A DNA stretch of 15,020 bases from positions 1 through 15,020 of the forward strand of contig CALFYS010000152.1 in the NCBI GenBank assembly GCA_937952245.1, written 5' to 3'. The translations under genes were made by a program, and so were the position numbers. Below, in pieces: positions 6,828 through 14,082 of this stretch. Positions within the stretch are counted from its first letter, which is position 1. Each line of letters begins with the position of its first letter. The notes under the pieces are model-generated. The model worked only from the letters and a program-made list of their open reading frames with translations, was not told the DNA's origin and made no database searches. Source of the DNA: an uncultured Alphaproteobacteria bacterium. GTDB taxonomy: Bacteria > Pseudomonadota > Alphaproteobacteria > Puniceispirillales > UBA1172.

Positions 6828-9233
6828 ATGAAGTTTACTTGGTCTTGGCTGAACGATCATCTGGATACAGATGCCGATATGGCCACCATCCTTGATGCCT
6901 TGCCGATGCTGGGGCTTGAGGTTGAAGATGTTGTCGATAAATCCGAAAGCCTGAAACCGTTCACCATTGCCAAAATCACCGCGGCTTCAAAGCATCCGAA
7001 CGCGGATAGCCTGCAGGTCTGCACGGTTGATACAGGTGATGGCACAATCGAAGTTGTTTGCGGTGCGCCAAACGCGCGGGCGGGTCTTGTGGGGGTGTTT
7101 GCCCCGGTCGGTGCTTATGTGCCGGGGATTGACCTGACCTTAACCGAAGCTGAGATTAGAGGCGTGACCTCAAATGGCATGATGTGTTCTGAACGTGAAA
7201 TGATGCTGTCTGATGAACATGACGGCATTATTGAACTGGATGATGACGCGCCATTGGGCGCGGGTTTTGCCGCTTACGCCGGGCTTGATGACCCGATGAT
7301 TGAGATTGCCATCACGCCAAACCGCGCGGATTGCTTGGGTGTTCGCGGGATTGCCCGTGATCTGGCGGCGGCAGGGCTGGGCACGCTGAAACCTTTAAAA
7401 GATGTTTCTGTTCCATCCGAAGGCGAAAGCCCGATTAAATGGAAGATTGATCTTGATGATGCAAATCAGCATCTCGCGCCATTGGTGGCGGGGCGGTGTT
7501 TTTCAGGGGTTGCGAATGGCGCCTCCCCAAAATGGATGCAGCAACGCCTTGAAGCCGTGGGGCAGCGTCCGATTTCCGCGCTGGTGGATATTACCAATTA
7601 CATCATGCTTGATCTGGGGCGGCCGCTCCACGCCTATGATGCGGATAAAATCAATGGTGGTGAGCTGATTATCCGGCTCGCGAAAGATGGTGAAGAGTTC
7701 ACCGCGCTCAATGAAAAAACCTACACGCTGGACGCGACGATGCTGACCATTGGGGATGCTGATGGCGCGGATGATCTGGCGGGGATTATGGGCGGCGAAC
7801 GGACAGGGGTTTCCGATGAAACCACCACTATGTTCTTGGAAATCGCGGTGTTTGACCCGATTAATGTCGCCACCACAGGCCGTAAGCTGAACCTTAATTC
7901 TGATGCCCGTTATCGGTTTGAACGTGGCTTGGATGTGACGTCTCCTGATGGCGCGATGGATTATGTCTCCGCCATGGTGCTGGAGATTTGCGGCGGTAAA
8001 GCCAGTGAAATTCACCGTGTTGGCCAAGGCGCGGATTGGGAGCGTGACATCGCCTTCCGTCCGTCTCGAACAGCGGAATTAACCGCGGTTGAAATCGACC
8101 CCGCCGAACAAGCCAAGACGCTTGAAATCTTGGGCTTCACCATCACCCAGAACAGCGCCGATGACTGGACAGTCGCCCCGCCGCCATGGCGCGGGGATAT
8201 TGTGGGCGCGGCTGATCTGGTGGAAGAAATCACCCGTATCCATGGGTTTGATGCGATCCCTGAAGTGCCGCTGCCGCGTCTTGCGGTTGTATCGGCCCCC
8301 GCGGTTGATGCGGCGCAAAAACGCCCCCATACCATCCGCCGTCTTTTGGCCAGCCGCGGGATGATGGAAGCGGTGACTTTCTCATTCCTTGATGCCAAGA
8401 CAGCAAAGCGTTTTGGCGGCGGTGATGCCTCTTTGACCTTGGTCAATGCCATCAGCGCTGATCTTGATACCATGCGGCCCACGATTATGCCGAATTTGCT
8501 GGCGGCGTTGATGCGCAATACCGCCCGCGGTGAAAGTGATGCCGCTGTCTTTGAAGTGGGGCCAATCTTCCCCGGTGATGGCGCAGAAGACCAACGCACC
8601 AGCGCCACCGGCTTGCGCCACGGCATGACGGCTGATCGCGAATGGACAGGCACGGCACGCCTCGTTGATTGGGCGGATGCGCGCGGTGATGCCATGGCGG
8701 TGCTGGCCGCCCTTGGGGTCAATACCGCCAGCCTGCAAACCGTTGCTGAAGCCCCTGAATGGTATCATCCCGGGCAGTCCGGCGCGTTATGCCAAGGGCG
8801 CAATGTGCTGGCGCATTTTGGGGCCATCCACCCCGCTGTGCTTGCTGAATTTGACTTGAAAGGCCCGGCGGCTGGGTTTGAGATTATCCTTGAAAATGTC
8901 AACCTGCCAAAGAATAAAGGCCCCGCACGACCACTGGCTGAATTGTCACCGTATCAACAGGTCAGCCGCGATTTCGCCTTCATGCTAAAGCGTGATGTGA
9001 CGGCGGAAAAACTGCTTCGGGCGATCAAAGGCGCGGGCAAACCGCTGGTTTCTGACGCGGTGGTGTTTGATGTTTATCAGGGCAAAGGCATTGCCGATGA
9101 TGAAAAATCGGTTGCCGTGGGCGTGACGCTGTCGCCAACCAAAGCGACCCTGACCGAAGATGAGATTGAAAAAACCTCACAAGCGATTATTGACGCTGTC
9201 GCCAAACATTGCGGCGGCACCCTGCGGGGGTAA
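6828..9233 (+). CDS. pheT: Phenylalanyl-tRNA synthetase beta subunit
   Basis: Partner of PheS; it binds tRNA and proofreads Tyr-tRNA-Phe. The 801 residues (E. coli 795) run through an N-terminal part starting MKFTWSWLNDHL, the OB-fold tRNA-binding domain (about 39-150, with KHPNADSLQVCTVDTGDG and GVTSNGMMCSERE), the B3/B4 editing domain (about 205-375, with ALVDITNYIMLDLGRPLHAYD and RFERGLD), the B5 domain (about 400-475), the catalytic-like core with VFEVGPIF, and the C-terminal ferredoxin-like anticodon domain (about 705-800, with SPYQQVSRDFAF and GVTLSPTKATLTE). It begins on the base after the pheS stop with no ribosome site of its own beyond that coupling. A strong bidirectional terminator follows its stop codon. 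No defect seen. Confidence 0.98.
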   Translation: MKFTWSWLNDHLDTDADMATILDALPMLGLEVEDVVDKSESLKPFTIAKITAASKHPNADSLQVCTVDTGDGTIEVVCGAPNARAGLVGVFAPVGAYVPGIDLTLTEAEIRGVTSNGMMCSEREMMLSDEHDGIIELDDDAPLGAGFAAYAGLDDPMIEIAITPNRADCLGVRGIARDLAAAGLGTLKPLKDVSVPSEGESPIKWKIDLDDANQHLAPLVAGRCFSGVANGASPKWMQQRLEAVGQRPISALVDITNYIMLDLGRPLHAYDADKINGGELIIRLAKDGEEFTALNEKTYTLDATMLTIGDADGADDLAGIMGGERTGVSDETTTMFLEIAVFDPINVATTGRKLNLNSDARYRFERGLDVTSPDGAMDYVSAMVLEICGGKASEIHRVGQGADWERDIAFRPSRTAELTAVEIDPAEQAKTLEILGFTITQNSADDWTVAPPPWRGDIVGAADLVEEITRIHGFDAIPEVPLPRLAVVSAPAVDAAQKRPHTIRRLLASRGMMEAVTFSFLDAKTAKRFGGGDASLTLVNAISADLDTMRPTIMPNLLAALMRNTARGESDAAVFEVGPIFPGDGAEDQRTSATGLRHGMTADREWTGTARLVDWADARGDAMAVLAALGVNTASLQTVAEAPEWYHPGQSGALCQGRNVLAHFGAIHPAVLAEFDLKGPAAGFEIILENVNLPKNKGPARPLAELSPYQQVSRDFAFMLKRDVTAEKLLRAIKGAGKPLVSDAVVFDVYQGKGIADDEKSVAVGVTLSPTKATLTEDEIEKTSQAIIDAVAKHCGGTLRG

Positions 9234-9252
9234 TCAGTTTTCCTCTGGATAT

Positions 9253-9281
9253 AAAAAAGGCTGGGGTGACCCAGCCTTTTT
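9253..9281. terminator. Bidirectional intrinsic terminator between pheT and leuA
   Basis: GGCTGGG (9259-9265) and CCCAGCC (9270-9276) form a perfect GC-rich stem with a GTGA loop. TTTTT (9277-9281) follows on the plus strand, and the A-run at 9253-9258 gives the same on the minus strand. It lies 19 bases after pheT and 26 bases beyond the leuA stop, so it serves both convergent genes. Confidence 0.92.
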
Positions 9282-9307
9282 CGTTTTATCTGCATGAAAT
9301 CAGGCGG

Positions 9308-11005
9308 TTAGCCCATCCGATTGACCGCGGCGATGACCGCTTTGATCGGGGCTTTGGTGATTGAGGTATCAATCCCCGCGCCATAGACGCTCTTGCCGTT
9401 TTCATCAGGCACTTGAAGCTCAACATAGGATGCGGATTCCGCCTTTGATGTCGCGCTGCGGGTGTTCTGGCCAAAATCCGCCAAACGGAAATTCAGGCCA
9501 AATTCCTCTCTCAGCCCATCAACAAAAGCCGAAATTGGGCCATTGCCTTGGGCGGTGAAGGCGTGGTCCACCCCATCTTTTTTAACCACCGCGTTGACCA
9601 TTTCCAGATCATTCTGGCGGCTGACCTTCTGGCTTTCAAAAGAGACCAGTTCAAACGGCCCTGATGGGGTCACGTATTCAGCGCTGAAAATATCAAAAAT
9701 ATCCTGCGAGGTGATTTCCTTGCCGGTGGTATCGGCGACTTTCTGCACCGCTTGGCTCAATTCCACTTCAGCCCCGCGTGGCAGGCGGATGTGGTGATCA
9801 GCTTCCAGCAAATAGGCCACGCCGCCTTTGCCCGATTGCGAATTGACGCGGATAATCGCTTCAAATGTCCGGCCAATATCAGCAGGGTCAACCGGCAGAT
9901 ACGGCACTTCCCAATACGGCTCATTCGCGCTGCTGAGCGCGTCCATCCCTTTGCGGATGGCATCCTGATGGCTGCCAGAAAACGCGGTATGCACCAGCGA
10001 CCCTGCGTAGGGATGGCGTTGATGCACCGGCAATTGGTTGCAGTATTCCGCGGTTTCGATCAAGCGATTGATGTCAGAGAAATCAAGATGCGGGTTCACC
10101 CCTTGGGTCATCATGTTCAGCCCCAAGGTGATCAGGTCAACATTGCCTGTCCGCTCCCCATTGCCAAAGAGTGTGCCTTCAACACGGTCAGCCCCTGCCA
10201 TCAAGCCGAGTTCAGTCGCCGCCACGGCAGACCCACGGTCATTATGGGGGTGCAAGGAAAGGATCAAACTATCGCGGCGGGTGAAATTCCGGCTCATCCA
10301 TTCGATTTGATCGGCATGGATATTGGGCGAGGTCATCTCAACCGTGGCGGGCAGGTTAATAATCGCGCGGTTTTCAGGCGTAGGTTGCCAAACATCCAAG
10401 ACCGCTTCACAAACCTCAAGCGCGTAATCCAATTCGGTGCCGGTGAAGGATTCCGGCGAATATTGCAATTGCAAATTCGTGCCATCAAGACGGCCAATCC
10501 GATCCGCCACCATTTTCGCGCCAGCGGTGGCGATCTCTTTCACGCCTTTTTTGTCTTCTTTAAACACCACCCGCCGCTGAAGCGTTGAGGTGGAGTTATA
10601 GATATGCAGGATGGCGTTTTTCGCGCCTTTCAGCGCATCAAATGTTGCATCCACCAAATGTTCACGGGCTTGGGTCAAAACCTGAATGCTGACATCATCA
10701 GGGATATGCCCGCCTTCGATCAATTCGCGGCAGAAGTTAAAATCAGTTTCAGAGGCAGAAGGGAAGCCCACTTCAATCTCTTTAAAGCCCATTTCCACCA
10801 GAAGTTTGAACATCGCCATCTTGCGGGCGCTATCCATGGGTTCAATCAGGGCTTGGTTGCCATCGCGCAGGTCAACGGAACACCAAATCGGTGCTTGGGT
10901 GATCTGCTGACTTGGCCAGGTGCGATCCGGCAGGTCAATGGCGGGGAAAGGCTTGTATTTCTTGTAAGCCTCATAAGAAGGTGAACGATCTTGCGGTGTG
11001 GTCAT
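9308..11005 (-). CDS. leuA: 2-Isopropylmalate synthase (long, type 2)
   Basis: Joins 2-ketoisovalerate and acetyl-CoA to give 2-isopropylmalate, the first committed step of leucine synthesis. The 565 residues belong to the longer actinobacterial/fungal-type subfamily, seen from YKPFPAIDLPDRTWPS at the N-terminus. The TIM-barrel domain has DLRDGNQ (45-51) with the metal ligand Asp48, LHPHNDRG (251-258) with His252 and His254, and GTLFGNGERTGNVD (277-290). The C-terminal LeuA dimer domain (about 425-560) is the usual site of leucine feedback inhibition and is present. The ATG at 11005 has only a weak GAGA-type ribosome site. About 110 bases upstream lies a leucine-rich leader peptide, so expression probably responds to charged tRNA-Leu. 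It converges with pheT and diverges from lepA. Confidence 0.97.
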   Translation of the reverse strand: MTTPQDRSPSYEAYKKYKPFPAIDLPDRTWPSQQITQAPIWCSVDLRDGNQALIEPMDSARKMAMFKLLVEMGFKEIEVGFPSASETDFNFCRELIEGGHIPDDVSIQVLTQAREHLVDATFDALKGAKNAILHIYNSTSTLQRRVVFKEDKKGVKEIATAGAKMVADRIGRLDGTNLQLQYSPESFTGTELDYALEVCEAVLDVWQPTPENRAIINLPATVEMTSPNIHADQIEWMSRNFTRRDSLILSLHPHNDRGSAVAATELGLMAGADRVEGTLFGNGERTGNVDLITLGLNMMTQGVNPHLDFSDINRLIETAEYCNQLPVHQRHPYAGSLVHTAFSGSHQDAIRKGMDALSSANEPYWEVPYLPVDPADIGRTFEAIIRVNSQSGKGGVAYLLEADHHIRLPRGAEVELSQAVQKVADTTGKEITSQDIFDIFSAEYVTPSGPFELVSFESQKVSRQNDLEMVNAVVKKDGVDHAFTAQGNGPISAFVDGLREEFGLNFRLADFGQNTRSATSKAESASYVELQVPDENGKSVYGAGIDTSITKAPIKAVIAAVNRMG

Positions 11006-11038
11006 AATTTTTCTCTAGGTGAGTGATGTTAGAACAGA

Positions 11039-11116
11039 GATGCAACAATCATTTGTGGTGATGCATCGAAGGCAATATCCCGACCCATGCCCCTTTCAGC
11101 AGCAAGAGCCGGGCAT
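11039..11116 (-). promoter_or_regulatory. Candidate leuA attenuator helices
   Basis: Downstream of the leader peptide stop, ATGCCC (minus, 11116-11111) can pair with GGGCAT (11092-11087), and GATGCA (11067-11062) with TGCATC (11044-11039). An AACAATC stretch inside the leader ORF is also perfectly complementary to GATTGTT at 11050-11044, giving an alternative fold that a ribosome on the leader would block. No clean T-run follows either helix, so the output could be control of ribosome access, or termination at a weak site, rather than a classic terminator. Confidence 0.4.
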
Positions 11117-11154
11117 CAAAGTCGTAGGCATAGATTGTTCAACAAAAACATCAT
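11116..11154 (-). CDS. Leucine-rich leader peptide of leuA
   Basis: A 12-residue reading frame, MMFLLNNLCLRL then TGA, with five leucines written by TTG, TTG, CTA, CTA and CTT, codons that differ from the CTG-rich usage of much of the window. It lies 110 bases before leuA on the same strand and is followed by complementary segments. In amino-acid attenuators, ribosomes stall on such codons when the charged tRNA is scarce, and this changes the fold of the leader RNA. No ribosome site precedes it, but the candidate promoter would start transcription at the A of its first ATG, so it may be leaderless. Too short to prove as coding; the case rests on composition and position. Confidence 0.55.
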   Translation of the reverse strand: MMFLLNNLCLRL

Positions 11155-11160
11155 GTTTAT

Positions 11161-11189
11161 CTTTTATTGCATATTGAAAGATCGGTCAA
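11161..11189 (-). promoter_or_regulatory. Candidate leuA promoter
   Basis: On the minus strand TTGACC (11189-11184) is a five-of-six -35 match; 17 bases later TAAAAG (11166-11161) is a poor -10. The seventh base after the -10 is 11154, the A of the leader-peptide ATG. The -35 and spacing are good, the -10 is not, which would fit a promoter helped by an activator at the nearby inverted repeat. Confidence 0.4.
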
Positions 11190-11211
11190 CACCAGCGGTG
11201 ATCAGGACAAT

Positions 11212-11228
11212 GTGACATTTAACGTCAC
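11212..11228. promoter_or_regulatory. Inverted repeat upstream of the leuA promoter
   Basis: GTGAC (11212-11216), seven bases, then GTCAC (11224-11228): a 5-bp dyad starting 23 bases upstream of the candidate leuA -35, where an activator would sit. It is not the CRP spacing. A LysR-type or other dimeric regulator is possible; none is encoded in the window. Confidence 0.3.
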
Positions 11229-11269
11229 CATCATGATCAGCATTAATTGGCGGTGTGGCAATTGGGCTG

Positions 11270-11298
11270 TTGCACAAGTCTTGAATGCGTCTTATATC
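11270..11298 (+). promoter_or_regulatory. Candidate lepA promoter
   Basis: TTGCAC (11270-11275), 17 bases, then TATATC (11293-11298). Both elements are imperfect. The start would be near 11305, giving a leader of about 59 bases that contains the palindrome CAGAAG-T-CTTCTG (11308-11320). Confidence 0.35.
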
Positions 11299-11363
11299 AG
11301 TACTTAACAGAAGTCTTCTGCGGTTTAGTTTTTTCCTATTGGAAATTTTATTGAGGCACGTCG

Positions 11364-13166
11364 ATGTCAGCGATTGAGAATATTCGGAATTTTTCAATTA
11401 TTGCGCATATTGATCACGGTAAATCCACGCTGGCGGATCGTTTGATTCAGCATTGCGGCGGCTTGTCTGACCGTGAGATGACCGATCAGGTTCTGGATAA
11501 CATGGAACTTGAAAAAGAACGCGGCATCACCATCAAAGCCCAAACCGTGCGGCTGGAATATAAAGCCAAAGATGGGGAGACCTATATCATCAATCTGATG
11601 GATACCCCCGGCCATGTTGATTTCGCCTATGAAGTCTCGCGGTCATTGGCGGCCTGCGAAGGGTCAATTCTGGTGGTCGATGCCTCACAAGGGGTGGAAG
11701 CCCAGACCTTGGCCAATGTGTATCAGGCGATTGATGTTGACCATGAAATTGTCCCTGTCCTGAATAAGATTGATCTGCCCGCCGCTGAACCGGAGCGGGT
11801 GCGGGCGCAAATCGAAGATGTTATTGGGCTTGATGCTTCTGATGCTATCGAAGCTTCCGCCAAATCGGGCATTGGGATTGAAGATGTGCTGGAAGCCTTG
11901 GTCACCCGCTTGCCTGCCCCCGAAGGTGATCCTGACGCGGCGTTAAAAGTCATGCTGGTGGACAGCTGGTATGACCCATATTTGGGGGTCATGACCTTGG
12001 TTCGCGTCAAAGACGGCACGCTGAAAAAAGGCATGAAAGTGCGGATGATGGCCTCTGGCGCGGTCCATACCATTGAACGTGTGGGTGTCTTTGGCCCGAA
12101 ACCCACCGCGGTTGAAAGCCTTGGTCCCGGGGAGATGGGCTTTATCAACGCGGGCATTAAAACCGTATCTGATGCCAAAATCGGGGATACGATCACCGAT
12201 GATCGCCGCCCCGCCGAAGAAGCTTTGCCCGGGTTTAAACCTTCTATTTCGGTTGTGTTCTGCGGGTTGTTCCCTGTCGATGCCGGGGAGTTTAGCGATT
12301 TGCGTGATGCGCTGGAAAAACTCAGCCTGAATGACAGTTCATTTTCGTTTGAAGCCGAAACATCCGCCGCTTTGGGTTTTGGTTTCCGTTGCGGGTTCTT
12401 AGGCCTGTTGCATATGGAAATTATCCGTGAGCGCCTGACCCGTGAGTTTAATCTTGAGCTGATCACCACCGCGCCTTCGGTGGTCTATAAAATCAACATG
12501 ACCGATGGCAGCACGCTGGAATTGCATAACCCTGCGGATATGCCTGAAGTCACCAAGATCAAATCCATTGAGGAGCCGTGGATTGAAGCCACGATCATGA
12601 CCCCTGATGAATTTTTGGGCCCTGTCTTGACCCTTTGCACCGAAAGGCGAGGGGAGCAGATTGACTTGACCTATGCGGGCAGTCGCGCCATGGTCGTCTA
12701 TCGCTTGCCGCTCAACGAAGTGGTGTTTGATTTCTATGACCGGTTAAAATCCGTCACCAAGGGTTATGCTTCTTTGGATTATCAGATTTCCGAATATCGC
12801 GAAGGCGATTTGGTCAAAGTGTCGATTTTGGTCAATTCGGATCCCGTGGATGCGCTGGCCATGATCGTGCATCGGGAGCAGTCCGAATATCGCGGCCGGC
12901 AGATTTGTTCACGCCTGAAAGATTTGATCCCGCGGCAATTGTTTAAAATCGCCCTGCAAGCGGCAATCGGCGGCAAGGTGATCGCGCGGGAAACCGTGGG
13001 GGCGATGCGCAAAGATGTGACCGCGAAATGCTATGGCGGTGATATTACGCGGAAAAAGAAACTGTTGGAAAAGCAGAAAGAAGGCAAAAAGCGGATGCGC
13101 CAGTTCGGCAATGTTGATATTCCGCAAACCGCGTTTCTGGAAGCCCTCAAAATGGGCGATAACTAA
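11364..13166 (+). CDS. lepA: Elongation factor 4 (LepA), back-translocating GTPase
   Basis: A ribosome-bound GTPase related to EF-G that acts on stalled or mistranslocated ribosomes and helps 30S maturation. The 600 residues match the usual length. GTPase motifs: AHIDHGKST (14-22), the switch I region ERGITIKAQ (52-60), DTPGH (80-84), NKID (134-137) and SAKSG (165-169). Domain II covers about 185-275, followed by the EF-G-like domains III and V. The LepA-only C-terminal domain that reaches toward the A-site tRNA is seen in RQICSRLKDLIPRQLFKIALQAAIGGKVIARETV and the basic RKKKLLEKQKEGKKRMRQFG. GAGG seven bases before ATG 11364 sets the start. It diverges from leuA and converges on a small membrane-protein gene, with a terminator-like hairpin overlapping that gene's 3' end. 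No leader peptidase gene follows, unlike in E. coli. Confidence 0.98.
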   Translation: MSAIENIRNFSIIAHIDHGKSTLADRLIQHCGGLSDREMTDQVLDNMELEKERGITIKAQTVRLEYKAKDGETYIINLMDTPGHVDFAYEVSRSLAACEGSILVVDASQGVEAQTLANVYQAIDVDHEIVPVLNKIDLPAAEPERVRAQIEDVIGLDASDAIEASAKSGIGIEDVLEALVTRLPAPEGDPDAALKVMLVDSWYDPYLGVMTLVRVKDGTLKKGMKVRMMASGAVHTIERVGVFGPKPTAVESLGPGEMGFINAGIKTVSDAKIGDTITDDRRPAEEALPGFKPSISVVFCGLFPVDAGEFSDLRDALEKLSLNDSSFSFEAETSAALGFGFRCGFLGLLHMEIIRERLTREFNLELITTAPSVVYKINMTDGSTLELHNPADMPEVTKIKSIEEPWIEATIMTPDEFLGPVLTLCTERRGEQIDLTYAGSRAMVVYRLPLNEVVFDFYDRLKSVTKGYASLDYQISEYREGDLVKVSILVNSDPVDALAMIVHREQSEYRGRQICSRLKDLIPRQLFKIALQAAIGGKVIARETVGAMRKDVTAKCYGGDITRKKKLLEKQKEGKKRMRQFGNVDIPQTAFLEALKMGDN

Positions 13167-13197
13167 AGATTATTTTCGTGTATTGGGCGAAATTCAG

Positions 13198-13236
13198 GGC
13201 GAAGGATAGGGCGGTTTACGCCTTCTTCGCCTTTTT
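13198..13236 (+). terminator. Terminator of lepA overlapping the convergent gene
   Basis: GGCGAAG (13198-13204) pairs with CTTCGCC (13225-13231), and inside it GGCG (13210-13213) with CGCC (13219-13222), leaving an asymmetric internal loop. TTTTT (13232-13236) follows. The right arm and T-run are also the codons for the lysine-rich tail of the minus-strand gene ending at 13216. It lies 32 bases after the lepA stop. Confidence 0.55.
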
Positions 13237-13560
13237 GCCTTTGCGCTGACCCAACCAACGCCCCAAGACCATCAATAAAAAGCCCAAGAGCAAGAAGACC
13301 GGGGCGGCATACCATTGCAAGACGGTGGAGATGACGGGGTGCCATAAAAACGGCGCGCAATCCAAGGATACGATCAATCCGCAAGGGTCAATATAGCGGC
13401 TGATGATGCTTTCCGACACTTGCAGGGATGTCGGCGCCCATTGGAACCATACCTCACCAATCACGTGCCATGGGCGGTCAGATGCCATGACATCTTTGTA
13501 ACTGGCGGCCAGCCCAAGGGCGAAGATGATGATGCCGAAAATGGTTGCGATATATCTCAT
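13216..13560 (-). CDS. Small two-helix membrane protein, function unknown
   Basis: I do not recognise a named family. The 114 residues have an N-terminal hydrophobic helix (about 3-20, IATIFGIIIFALGLAAS), a middle part of about 60 residues with WHVIGEVWFQWAPTSLQ and SRYIDPCGLI, a second hydrophobic helix (about 83-102, WYAAPVFLLLGFLLMVLG) and a very basic tail (RWLGQRKGKKAKKA). The positive tail suggests both ends face the cytoplasm with the loop, including Cys60 and Cys68, in the periplasm. The pattern of a WF-x-(h)-x-P-x-SL loop before a tyrosine helix recalls short uncharacterised alphaproteobacterial inner-membrane proteins. The ATG at 13560 lacks a clear ribosome site. Codon use matches its neighbours. 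It converges on lepA and its 3' end carries the lepA terminator. Confidence 0.65.
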   Translation of the reverse strand: MRYIATIFGIIIFALGLAASYKDVMASDRPWHVIGEVWFQWAPTSLQVSESIISRYIDPCGLIVSLDCAPFLWHPVISTVLQWYAAPVFLLLGFLLMVLGRWLGQRKGKKAKKA

Positions 13561-13758
13561 GGGCTGGATTATGCCGATAAGCGGGGCTTCTGTCTATCCT
13601 ATGACGCAAAACTAATCTTCAAAATTTAGTGAAGGGCAGGGATATGCCGTTGGGGGCTTGCTGTTGAGGATTTGCCCTAGGGGATTTGCCATTATGGGCG
13701 GCGGATGCGCTTTCGTGATTGCAATTGGCGGGGATCGTGGTAAATAGACAAGACCTGC
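13561..13758. other. Intergenic stretch before tRNA-Ser
   Basis: I see no gene here. A possible tRNA promoter is TTGCAA (13719-13724), 16 bases, TAAATA (13741-13746), with a start near 13753; both elements are poor matches. The rest has no convincing repeat or hairpin. Confidence 0.4.
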
Positions 13759-13848
13759 GGAGAGATGGCCGAGCGGCTTAAGGCGCACGCCTGGAAAGCG
13801 TGTTGGGGTTTACGCCCCTCGGGGGTTCGAATCCCCCTCTCTCCGCCA
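13759..13848 (+). tRNA. tRNA-Ser (anticodon GGA)
   Basis: The sequence folds as a class II tRNA. The acceptor stem is GGAGAGA (13759-13765) with TCTCTCC (13838-13844), discriminator G13845 and an encoded CCA (13846-13848). The anticodon stem CACGC/GCGTG encloses the loop CTGGAAA, with GGA at 13793-13795 reading serine UCC and UCU. A long variable arm (TGGGG...CCCC) is typical of serine tRNAs, and the T-arm is GGGGG-TTCGAAT-CCCCC. The minus-strand gene 13810-14073 ends inside it. Confidence 0.97.
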
Positions 13849-14073
13849 TTTCCGCCAAGCCATTTTCATATAGACATCCCCCTTTTTAAGTTCATCCAAC
13901 ATTTGGTTGAGCCGCTTTTGTTTTGTCTGATCTCTTTTGGCGGAATTGATCCACAACAAGTAATCGTTGCGTTGATATGGCGGACGCAGATCATATGCCT
14001 TTTTAAGGGCGTGTAGGTTCAATGCATCTAATACAAATGCAGGCATGGGCTGCTTCGGGCGTTTGAGCGGCAT
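13810..14073 (-). CDS. YdeI/OmpD-associated-like small protein
   Basis: The 87 residues contain the helical domain found at the C-terminus of YdeI/OmpD-associated proteins: PAFVLDALNLHALKKAYDL, then PPYQRNDYLLWINSAKR (31-47) and TKQKRLNQMLDELKKG (50-65). This Y-x-x-W-I-x-x-AKR pattern also occurs as a stand-alone protein of about 75-85 residues. The molecular role is not established; E. coli YdeI is linked to resistance to polymyxin and bacteriocin-type stress. AAGGA about six bases before ATG 14073 supports the start. The last 12 residues, WRREGDSNPRGA, and the stop are the antisense of tRNA-Ser, a tail known from reading across tRNA genes, so the native domain probably ends near residue 75. 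It begins nine bases after the broken cupin frame, on the same strand, so the two were probably co-transcribed. Confidence 0.72.
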   Translation of the reverse strand: MPLKRPKQPMPAFVLDALNLHALKKAYDLRPPYQRNDYLLWINSAKRDQTKQKRLNQMLDELKKGDVYMKMAWRKWRREGDSNPRGA

Positions 14074-14082
14074 TACAAATCC

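Larger units (their letters stand above)
11006..11363. other. leuA-lepA divergent intergenic region
   Basis: These 358 bases hold, from leuA outward, the leuA leader with pairing segments, the leader peptide (11116-11154), the candidate leuA promoter (11161-11189), an inverted repeat (11212-11228), the candidate lepA promoter (11270-11298) and a palindrome in the lepA leader (11308-11320). No tRNA, small protein with a good ribosome site, or repeat element is visible besides these. Confidence 0.8.

Noticed and set aside
8012..8722. A 236-codon open frame on the minus strand inside pheT
   Set aside because: Antisense to conserved PheT; its low-complexity Ser/Arg/Ala composition matches a shadow of the real frame.
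9752..10588. A 278-codon open frame on the plus strand inside leuA
   Set aside because: Antisense to the conserved LeuA barrel, His/Arg-rich with no recognisable motif; a shadow.
11164..11397. A minus-strand frame of 77 codons upstream of leuA
   Set aside because: It overlaps the lepA start and the candidate promoters, has no ribosome site and no recognisable motif.
11723..12469. A 248-codon open frame on the minus strand inside lepA
   Set aside because: It is fully antisense to conserved LepA sequence, is rich in Ser, Arg and Pro as shadow frames are, and shows no domain or ribosome site.
13759..13848. Use of tRNA-Ser as an integration site for a mobile element
   Set aside because: No second copy of the tRNA 3' end and no integrase gene is present in the flanking sequence shown.
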